Positions 36,601 to 48,600 of a DNA stretch of 64,000 nucleotides are shown here, one piece after another; the first letter of the stretch is position 1, and every line of letters starts with the position of its first letter. Source of the stretch: Colias croceus (lineage: Eukaryota > Arthropoda > Insecta > Lepidoptera > Pieridae); the NCBI RefSeq assembly GCF_905220415.1, contig NC_059545.1, forward strand, positions 134,001 to 198,000. The letters run 5' to 3'. A program made the position numbers and the translations under genes. Below the pieces are notes generated by a model. It did not search any database and was not told where the DNA came from. It saw nothing but the letters and a program-made list of their open reading frames with translations.

Positions 36601-39600
36601 TCACCATCGTCCGTTAAAAATGCTAAAATGTTTAAAACTATGGACTATTTTAAATGGACATCAATAAATCAGTAAATTATCGAATTGATAACCAACGTAA
36701 TATATTAATATCATAGGAATTTCGATTTCGTGATAAAAAGTAGGCATAGTAACAAATTATTTAACTAAATATCTCACAGCAACATGACCTTGTAGAACTG
36801 GTTCATGTGTTGAGAGCCTTACGCCTATATCGGGAATTAGGTATATAACTAAAAAATAAGACATGTATCGTAGAAAAAAAATTAATACGCTAGTGGAAGT
36901 AACGAGATAAACACTATTTCGTAGGAATTATACGGTATACCTATAAGTTTTACAAAACTCTGAAAACCTTATAGGTTCAATTCCACAAGAATCATTTTAC
37001 CGATAATCTTGACATAACTGATGATTAAACGATGAGTTATATCAAAGGCAAAGCTTTATCATGCGGTTATTTAAATTTCTTCAAGAATATTAACAATCTT
37101 ATTTGCATGATTACTGTGTTCAAATGTCGGTAGCTATTAAGCAACGGAATATTTTCGCACCAACAAAAGCTTATGAAACGGAAAGTTTTCAGTGTGCTTT
37201 TCATCTCTGGGTTATTGTTTTAATACAAACATTCACAACCAAACAAAACCTATTCAAGTGTAACAATGAGCGGAGTGCAAACAAAAAAGAAAGTTGTACG
37301 TGCAAAATTATTTTGCAAAGTATCCGTAACATAAGATATAAAATATTCGATAGGAGCCTATCAGCTGAATAGTGTTTAAAAGATTATCGGCAAATGACAA
37401 TGGTCTGCCGACTCCGATTAGGGCCGTGTATTGAGGTAAATCGGTCACGTGCTGACATTCGATATTATCGCACAAGCCTGTTATCTAATATCACTTTCAT
37501 ATTGTATCGTGTGCTATGATTTACAAAAGTTCAACACTATCTCTAGATTAGATAAGAAATGGCTACTGTCCATTTATCAACTATTGTCTGTCAATGTTCT
37601 TAACTTCTTTTAGATAACCGCTAATTCTGGCTCCTAGAAGTGAAGTCCTAATTACTGTTGTATAGAGTTGTGAAACTTCTGAAGTTTAATTTAGAAGCAA
37701 ACTAAGTTGTGCGTGACTTTCCACAGCGAGGAACGAGCCTATAAGTTCAAAGTCCTAGATGCGTAGATTGTAAAAACTTGTTCACGTACAGCCAGTTCAA
37801 GTACTGGAACATGATTTTCACTTATAGACTATTAGCACAATGAACTTTGTTTATTTTACTTATTTTCAAACTATTGTGAATTTCAGTTTCCAACAAAACG
37901 TCTTTCTCTAAAATGAATCCACGTCAAGGTATATTAAAGTGAATGATATTAAAATCGTGTAGACTAGACGTCGAGACGAGCGAGCCGGCAGTCGGAAGCC
38001 AGCCGCCGGACATCGACTTTATTTGATACACATACTCATATGAAGGCAGGCGAGACTTAACAAGATATCAATAACGATTTGACTGATCCTTATTAAACGC
38101 TAGATTTAATTAAAATTGACTGTAGTCATTTATATCATACATAGAACATACACATATTTAGATTTGAAGAAAAAGAAGATGATAGTTATATTAATTCGAA
38201 TAACTATGAAACGGTACACATTCGAATAACCGCTTGGAATACGGGTTGACATTTCTTCTGAATACCAGTGCCGAGATTTTCCTAATGCAAACGTAAAAAA
38301 AAGATGATACCCCAAATATTTAAATTTCGTAAGTCTGTTCAGCTCTTCCTTTATTTACTATTGTCACATAATTAACAACATTTCTTACGAAAATATAGTA
38401 CCTAGTCAAGTCCAGTGCTATATGTGTATCGACTATCGACCCAACTCAGGTTTACTCCCGCATTTCACTGGCTTCAGCACACCGCGAGCCGATTTCCCGA
38501 TTACCTTTAGTCTACCTGATCATTATACAGTATTATATATAGAGAAGCCATTCTCTGTCACGCATATCCTTAATAATAATTATTAATAGTCACCGGTCGA
38601 GTGTGGAAGACTATACTGGACGGTTTTAATCTTTAAATTAACCTTAATTACCTTCCTAAGTACAAATAAAGGGTTGTTTTATTCAAAGCTGATTCATTTC
38701 TACACTTGAGAAGCCTTCAAGTGGATAATTTTGGTTACAATTCGTAGAACGCATAACCTAAATTGTTATTAAGCGTTCTAACGTAAAATTCAGAACACTT
38801 CTTCAGTAATTCGATCCCTTAATTATCTTTATAGCAACATATTCGCGGTGACATGGCGTGATCACTGATCGGCAATTATGCGACATGTCTCGAGGTCGTT
38901 AACAAGATAATTGTCCGGCTCAATTGGCCACCTCACGACCACCTCGCTGATTGTTTGCGATGTGATTTCATCGACGTCTGGCGCCGACCACATGCATACA
39001 TCCGTGCAGGAAACGTAGAATGAAGGGTCGAAACCATGTGGTTTATAGCACTGTGCACTAAGGTAGAACAAATTCAGATAATGTTATTTATGTAGGTACC
39101 TACTCTTAGTTGAATGGTTCGGAATGATTAGTTCACATTATTTAAAGCTGATAAGTTTTTTTACCAAGCATTACAAATAAATTTAACATTTCTTATTCCA
39201 TGTCGTATCGTAATTTCCGAAGAGTCAAAAAATTCTAATATTACATTTTCACTCTGTTGCAATAAGCAGTTGCTATGAAGCACTATACACATCATGCACT
39301 ATAGAAATAACTATGACTAGTCAAAAGCTCTTCAGAAAAACAATAACCTAAAATCGATGTGTATCTCGAGTGTTGGCAACGAACACAATGCCTCCTCGGG
39401 TCCCGGCCTTGCTTCGTTCACTTCCTACGACCTCTTTGTTACAAGACACATGAATCCACGGTTTCACACGCCTTTTATTTTACAATTAAGCTCGAGTTAA
39501 CCGACCGGTGACCTTAAACATTGGACAACAAGCACGCATTATTGCGTAAATTTAATTCAGATGACGAAGGTGATTTTAATTTTTTATGGGGACCAATTGT

Positions 39601-42600
39601 TCCATCATAACATAGATGGAGTACATTGTTTCCTTTTATTAAATTGTATGCAACAGAAGGTCAAGATCTGGTTACGAATACGCATAGGTAAGCCTTTCTT
39701 TTTATCTTAACTCTAAGCTTATCTTTATAATCTACATCTTATCTAATTCTAGCTCACATATCTTGTGACATTCACCAACTAGTTAACTCATCAATTTCCT
39801 ATCGCGTGTAATGTTTCGAATTAGGATGATCTTGGTAAACGTTCTGACATTACCCACGATGAGCTGGACAAACGCCTGCAAGTGGATAATCGCGGGAAAT
39901 GATATCATCACTTTCTCCACGCTCTGAATCAACCGCAAGCTTTAACGCTTCTCCGAACATTGCATTGTTTGCTTTTAAATTTGAATCTTTTCCGCGATCT
40001 CTTAATTGATCATTAAGCCGGCCTTAATCTGCGTTCATCATGACGCGGACGCAGTGGCCCAGTACTGAGTTTGGACACGAATTCTCATTTCTCAGAATAA
40101 ATAAGGATCCATACCTGATATTTTTTTAACATTCAGGTAAATAATTTCAGGGTTCAGGTTCGTTTCATTGTATTCCTTATTTGTTATTGAATCGTAACGC
40201 ATTTAATTTATTTACATTTTTGTTGATTTATCACAGAATTAAAATTTTCTGCTTCATGATTATCATTTTAAATTACCTATGGCAGAGGAATGAACTTTTT
40301 AAGCTGATAATTTTAAAAAGTATGTTAAGTGCTTTTCCAATTATATTATTCAGCATTTGCTCTCGTCTTCAAAAGGTGTAATGGTAACTCATAAAAAGTT
40401 TTCTCATTATACTTTGGCAAGCAGAATAAATAATACGTTTAAGTACAACCTTAATTTACATTTATTCTACTGAATAAATGTAACGACGACTTCTGAGTGT
40501 AGAAAAAAATACATTTTTGGTACTCAAATCATCAAATCTGTAGACAGAGAGATATTTTATGTAAGGGGGGATTGTTCAAGCGTACGATATAACATAGGAC
40601 AACACCGATATACATACTACATACGAAAGATAAATCATTTGAATATTGACTAAATATATTGCAGCATACACTCCGTTTCATTATACACCACAAATACTAC
40701 CTGAATATCCCCTTACCCGCAAATAAATGCGGTTCTCACTGAATTAACTCCGCGATTGGCCACAGTAGTTAGTCTAACTGATTTGATGGATAGTTAGCTG
40801 AACGTGAGCAATAACAAGATCAAGTGTGAAAAATTGCAGAGGTCAGCGGGGGCGGTAATCATAGAGCCGGGTTAACGGACCCGAGGTCAACAAGCCACGA
40901 AACTTGCAGCCCTACAGGCTACACTTTGCGGATGGTAATTGCTTATTTGCTCATTAGCTATATCACGACTTTGCTTACAGATTCAAAGTTCAAACCCTCT
41001 CTCGCTTGCTAGTTTTAAACAATGAATGAGATGTGCGTATCAATAGCAAGTGAAGTAAAGTTAAGTAAATAGCGGATGGGATTTTCTTCGAATTTTTTAA
41101 CATTATCCTACCTCAAACATTTTTTGCTGCTGTTAAATGACGTCAAAAATATAATATTAAATTTTCCATTCCCATTTAGACTACTTATGATTGTTTTCAA
41201 CCGATATTTATTACAATTTACAATGCTCAAAATATATTGGCAGCATCATGCTACTTGTAAGTAGTATGCGATAAGGCCACTCATACATAATTCTTACGTG
41301 CTCTATTTCTTCACGTTCATGTCAAATAATAATAAAGTAAAATGTGCATCTATTCATAATACAGTATCGTGTTCTCACTTTTTTCAGTAAAACAAGCGAC
41401 CTGTAAACTTTAAAAGTTTGCTAGTAACTGATTAATTATATTTACTTTACAGGAATGAAGTCTCTTCTAAAGAATGTTAGAAACTTGATTCTAGAACTTG
41501 CTAGATTAACTTTTAATTATTAATACGGTTTTATGTTTAAAATATACCTAAGCAGAAATTTCTATGATAAATTTTCTAACGACAACAACATCTGAAAACG
41601 TTTAACATTTAATTGTAACAATATTTGTTTCAAGATTTTTCAATCACAACGACGAGCTTTCCCTCAGTTTTTGGGAAGAACACAAATTACCAAAATATCG
41701 TCAACGCTTTTTCCGTCGTACCCACGATATATCGTAGCCAACATATCGTCAAGACCCACAAGGCACGCGCCGTAGCCTGTAAGTGTGTCAGCTAATCACC
41801 TTTACATGGCTTTACGCATTGTTTCTGTAAACCGATCTCGGACACTCAATGTTGACGCGATCGTTAAATAATTCGGGTTCACGACACGACCGCGATTACC
41901 TTTTATTTTACGTGTTAATGGCGCCTAGTGACTAAATTTATAAATATAAAATACACATAGCTATTAGCCACGGAATAATCGATACAGAACCTACTAATAA
42001 TTAACAGAGAACAGACATTATTAAAATTTTGACTGTGGTATTGTCTCTTGATTGCGAATATCTGAAAACGTGTTTTTTAGTTGCTAAATACATACTTATT
42101 TGCTATAATTTAGGCTACGTTCATAATGTAAAATATAAATGTTACTTAACTATGTTTATACATAATTGTAGATTTCAATAAAGCGGAAGATTGTTTTAAT
42201 GAATAAATTATATCGTAACAGTATAACACATAAAGTTATAGTTACATAATATGCAAATGAAATAATATAAATTGATGTGTCTTTGTAATAAGAACATTTA
42301 AATAAAATTTTACAGGCGAAACATATTGCACTACATTTCTTACAAAGTACCAAGAGCTTGAGCTAATTTTCTGCTATCATAAAATCGTCTCTATAAATGA
42401 CATCATGTGAAAGTACAGAAAAGTTACATTTGAATTGAATACATAATATGCGTACGATTAGCCGGTTATCCCGCGGAGAAAGCGTACATTTCCTCCATTA
42501 AGGTGTAATTGTCGCATGCGCACAAAAACGCAGCGTTCCGCGTATTTGTGCTGAGTGCATTAGTTCTCAGATGTGACAGGAAATACTAAGCAACCATTAG

Positions 42601-45600
42601 GCGGATCCACATAGAGCGAGCAGCCTCGCGAAGAATCAAGTCAGTGTGAAGATTAGTTCAGACGAACAAGATGTGTGAATATGACGCGTCATGTCATTTT
42701 TCTTGGTCGAGTAAGGTCCCAGCTGATTCGCGTAGCCATTGCTTCGCGAGGATGCTCGCTGTGTGGACCCTGCCTATTGACTTGCGTATATAAGCACTCA
42801 TAGATTCTTTAGCGTTTTTATGTACATTAACGGCATATGGCATATAGGTAATGTGTTTCGTGGAAAAACCACATAGGTAGGTGTTTTTTGTAGTGATTAT
42901 AAATTTCGGTTTCAAATTTGTACTTGATGGTAAAAAATATATCATAATAATTGACTTATACAAAACGTTATACGTTAAGGGGGGTTAGGCGGTCAGCGAA
43001 AATTCAGCTATTCGGGCCTGAGGTAAGCGGTGAGGGGGTCCGCGTTTAGTATGGAATCAACGTGCTCGAAACTAAAAATCGTAAGCGCCATTCACATTTT
43101 TATCAAAAAGTGAATGAAAATATTTAGTATTTTCAAAATCTAAAACAGTCACGAAATCGACAAGGTAAATACCTATGTATTTGTGATTTTATACGAATTA
43201 TTATCGTAAAATACGGTTGTAATGAGCATTTATATGATATTTTAGAAGTAACTTCAGGATTTTTTTTTATCGAGCAAAATTTTTCCAATCGTGTTTTGGA
43301 AACAGTCATCCCATCACACATACGTTCTGTAATACATATTAGAAATTCCAGTGTGAAAAAACTTCAATATTTTCAATTATAGCTCATAGAAAACAGTCCA
43401 TTTTGCCGTGTTCACCTACTAAGGGCCCTTAAGAAGAATTAGATATACATGTAACGAAATTTATAGTGGACAAACATTTTAAATACTTATCACTGTTAAA
43501 AAACATGTAAAAAGCTTTTGTTTTCATTTAACCAAGGTGCATTAATGAAATGAGCAGTTTCAATAAAGTTGTTTCTTGTTTTCAATGTATCGATAATATT
43601 TCTTTTGTCAACTTTCCTCATACGGTTACGAATACCATGGCTGGGACTCGTGCTGGACAGCGACCCGACACAGTGACCCACTACCACTCTACCACTTAGC
43701 ACGTTCATTAATCAACTGACGGTATTATTGATACTATTCAATATTCATCGAGATTTTAGTGTACAGTACTGTTAGAGAAATCGTCATAACTATTGAGGCA
43801 GGCATGTGTGAGATTCACGGATAGTTTGCCTTGAAACTAAGAGTTGAACAAACATTATTAATTATTCAATGGTCAACATCGTAGTCTATTTTAACAGATT
43901 TACGTAAATCTTTTTGTCAGGATTATAATTACATACTTACAGTGAATTCATTTATGGTTTTTTATAACCGGTATTTTGAGCACTATCGAGTATCGTACGT
44001 ATGATTAGTACTACTGTATATCTATTTAATTAATGTTTGTAAGTGCATCATTATCATATTTCTTACAAGTGGTCCGCCCCGGCTTCGCCCGTGATACATA
44101 TTTCGCATATAAGGTAGCCTACGTCCTTTCTCGGGTATCAAAATATCTCCATAGCAAATTTCATGCAAATTGGTTCAGTAGTTTAGGCGTGATTGAGTTA
44201 CAGACAAACAGACAGAGTTACTTTCGCATTTATAATATTAGTATGGATTATATTAACATTTTTAATCAAAGCAAGTGCTTCAAAGCAAGAAATTGCGGTG
44301 AGAAGACGAGATTGGCATGTATTGGTACCAGTAAAACAGATATATCTTTTTATAAAAGATTACCAAATAATTGTTACGTTCTATACAAACAAAAAAACAT
44401 TAATAATAACTTTACACAACTACGTATTTCAGCAAGTCGGCAACAATCTCTATTAAAATAGCAGGAAAACAAGTAATAACCTGCTAAAAAATGTCGAGTG
44501 GACGTGTTACAAAGTGCACACTCGCTAACGAAGGTTGCCTGAATAGCCCATCTAGACTGCAGTAATTACTCCCCGCAACTATGCGAGATTATGTGTCGCC
44601 TAGTTTCAGCGAATAGTTGCTCTCAATGCTACAGGCTCTTAGTGTTTGATAACTATGCGTGTAAATAATGAAAGATCATGTACATTACAGAGGTATGTTT
44701 GGCGAAAGCTTAGGTATCATCTTGGGAGCTATTAGAACGATTATCTAGGAAGTCTATGCAACATTAGGAGCATTGTAACAATGAAAAAAGGTCGCAATAT
44801 ATATGCGAGAAAAACTGAATAGTTAGGTAGGTACCTAATATAAGTGGTGATTTACACAGGGTCAGTAACTGACTACAAATTCGACGCAAATCAGTGCTGA
44901 CCCGAAAAAAACCCTGTGTAAACAGATTTGAAGTCAGTATAGAGGCTTGAAGTCTATGTAAACAGTTAAAGTCAGTCGTGGCGCCGAAATTCGGCGCCGC
45001 GACTGACTTGTCTACTGACCCTGTGTAAATCAGCGTCGCGGGTACTTATTACTTCATGTTAAAACAATATATTGTTTAGCAATAACAACTCAATTTATTA
45101 AAACCAAAAGTTAGTTCGGAAAACAACTCAGTCAGTTTAATTGCTTGCGAATAATTATTATAATTATACGTTTCCTACGTACATAGAGTACTCACTAATT
45201 AAAGGAGTTAAACTGTATGAATGTGTGGTCAATTATGAAAAGACGTTAAATGGTAAAACAAACATTTAATACAAGTACAATTATGTTTCTTTTAGCATGC
45301 GCTTATTAGTTAGAAAGCATAAGTTAATGAAACGATAAAATCAAAAAGCTCGTTTATGTACCTGTACAATAACATTATGAAAGCTATTTTCGTTTGTCTT
45401 TCATATTTTAATACAAAATTACGTTTTAGATAAATATCTAGATGTTGATGATCCTAACCTGTTACATAGAGTCGGCTTGCAAACCCGCGCAATCTACAGC
45501 TCTACGATTTCCTAAACACTCGCATTGTCAAGGCATTGTGAATATTTCCCACTGTTCGGCTTTTTGCGTTGTGAAGTAACACGAGTCTATTAGATGTCAT

Positions 45601-48600
45601 AAAAACATAACGAATTGTTATTATTGCCTGTACATTAAATATCAACGATGAAAGCGTAATGTTCACGCACTGATTTTCGACGTTTAGTTGTAGATATGAT
45701 GACGTATTAATTTATGCCCGTTTTTATCTTCATATAACCAAAACACTTTCATGACTCTATCGTTCATCGTAAATTATTGACACTAAAAAACAACTTATCG
45801 ATAACAAGAAAACAATTTCAACTTCACAAAAAGGAATAACATTTAATCCGGAATAGATGGCTTATAAATAATAACAACCCGACCTTTCCATAACAGAAGT
45901 ATCGGTCTATACTTGAAAGTTAATATTTAGTGGGTATTTTAGATATATGGATTAACGCGCAATTGTAAACAATAGATACGAAAGTTATTTCATTATAAGT
46001 AGATCAAATGATAACATAATTAATGTGAGTTAACCAAAAATGATTTTACTACAATAATACCGCTCTATTTTAATTTGCATCGTTTCACAATATACATCAT
46101 TGCACATGTGTATTTATAGTTTATTTGTATTGAATTATAATGAATACCGGAAAATTCAATTTAATAGAAAGTAGCTCTGAACCTGTTCTAAACGAAGTAA
46201 TTATACGAGTGACTAACTTTAATACCACTTGTTTGTAAACAATATAATTAACTAATTCTGTAAACTTCAAAACATTCAATTAGTTTTAAATATGAAGCTA
46301 ACATTTAATTAATTAAGTATAATTTACGAGACGTCTTGTATTTTTATCAAAAGTTTTAATAATTGTGAATTCCCATTCAAATTCGTGGAAGTGGAATGGA
46401 AAAAACAACGGTCGTGTTAGCGCCAACAAAGACGTAGCTTGTGTGTAAAAAGTTCATTGTGTTTTGCAACAAATTGAATATAATGTATCCAGATACATTG
46501 CCCTCTGGTAATAGCTTTTTTATTAATGTTTTACCCAGGAGACAGCTATAATTATCAATATTTAGTAAAATTGCAAGAAAGTTGCGTGTTTCGTGTTTTA
46601 CTTTTTCGTTCGATGAATTTTGTCATACGTATGTATTGAACAGGGTTGCTGACCCCTAATTTAAATGATAGGGGGATCTAGAAACCCAAAACGCTACTTA
46701 AAACTATTCGGGACTTTGAAGGACGATGCAAGAACCAGACGATGCAAATATCCTGTTTCAAACAGGATATTTGCATAGCATATAATTAGTTTTTGTATCC
46801 GTAATACCGCGTATTCTATGAGTTGATTGATGAATGACAATCTGAATTATAATTCTGTTGAATAATTTACGATGCATCTCAATAAAGTTTACGTGAGCAT
46901 CATTCTTATTAACAACATCATGATGTATATTAACGACATAACAACGTACCCAGACGCGTCTAAATAGGTTTAGAGACATTTATTTTCAAAAGAATTTTAC
47001 AATTCACTTATTCTTATTAAATAGTGTTAACTTGTACACCTTGACAAAAAAGTTAAAAACTTGCGGGTGAGCGGAGAACTACTCTGTGCAATTATATCGT
47101 CTTATGACGGTATGGCTGTGTAATATAAAAATTCAGAACCATATTCGCTTGTAACATACTAGCTTACCGCCCGCGGCTTCGCCCGCTTTGTCTAAAACCT
47201 AATAAATTATATACTCAAACCTTCCTCTTGAATCACTCTATCTATTAAAAAAAACCGCATCAAAATCCGTTGCGTAGTTTTAAAGATTTAAGCATACAAA
47301 GGGACATAGGGACATATAGGGACAGAGAAAGCGACTTTGTCCTATGTAGTGATTTACAAGCGGACATATTTTCACCCCTATTGCAATTAAGAGGGAAAGT
47401 CCATCACGGCATATCATTAAAATGTACGTCTCGCGTGAAATGCGCTCAGCTGTCGCTGTCGTTTATAATTTATATTAATTTTATCGCTTTCTACTTACGA
47501 TATGTTTCACTTAAGATAACACGATCGGAATTACAATTGCATTGTGCCGTGATATTTACTTAGACGTTATCGTCGTATCTTGGTCGTTATTACAGTTATT
47601 TGTGTAATTATATTGGAGTACTCACTATTAGTGCCAAAAAGGCAAAATAATCTTGGCACCTTGGCTCTGTGATTAGTAATCAGTAATCATTGAATCTTTT
47701 AATTCGTACTTTACGATGCAAAAGATTCAAACTCTTATTATTGTTTTCATACAAAGGATTGTTTTGGAACTATTTTCTTTTTCAAGAATTTACTTATGTA
47801 GTCCTAAAATTTATTGCAATTTCAGCAAGTAAATCTTATTTAACCTTTTTAAATTCTCTATAGACTATGGGTCTTGTTACATACGTTAAACAATTACAAT
47901 TTAGTTATGTACAGCAGTCATTAATTGTAATTAGAGGGAGCGAATGCAATGACAGGAAGAGAGGGGAGAGTCAAGGCAACGAAATGCATTTTAATGTTTT
48001 AGGTTTTTACTATATGTACCTATATATATTACGAGCATTGCAGCCAGGCATAATAGGGCGATATACATGATAAATAATTCATTGTCTATAAAAGACAAGG
48101 TTAAGATGAAGTCTTTACTGTACGGTGTATTTTTTAAATAAAAAAAAATATAAGTTGTTTCAGAATCCTAAAGAATTTTAACTAAATCAAGGATAAAAAT
48201 TGTAAGTTCACAATCCTGTACACATTTTCCACAATAGTATTCCAATAAGTAAAGTTTTCAACGACGTAATATATGCGAGTTCGATTGTAGAAACCTAGTA
48301 CGAAGGAAATGAGGAATCCCGCAGGACCGATTGGATATAACTTCATAAGGCTTCGAAGGAATAAGAACTAGGAACGTATAATATGGATCACTGTCTAGGG
48401 ATAGAAAATGCATATTACATACGTGATATTTTCTATGGACTTGTTTAATGAAATCTGCATACATTATAAATTATAATTATTGTATGTTTTCTGTAATAAA
48501 TAATTAACTAATGTATTTTAAATTTGTCTTTATCTGGGATTCAGTCCTAGCAAACAACAATTTTGCATCTCTATGTTCCTACATACCTAAGAAACGTTTA

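Noticed and set aside
38862..39071. 69-codon - strand frame with protein-like segment SAPDVDEITSQT
   Set aside because: Composition is mildly protein-like, but there are no splice sites consistent with the host gene and no family match; not enough to call an exon.
44033..44461. 142-codon + strand frame
   Set aside because: It spans an RTE-type 3' remnant whose other copies are non-coding; chance frame.
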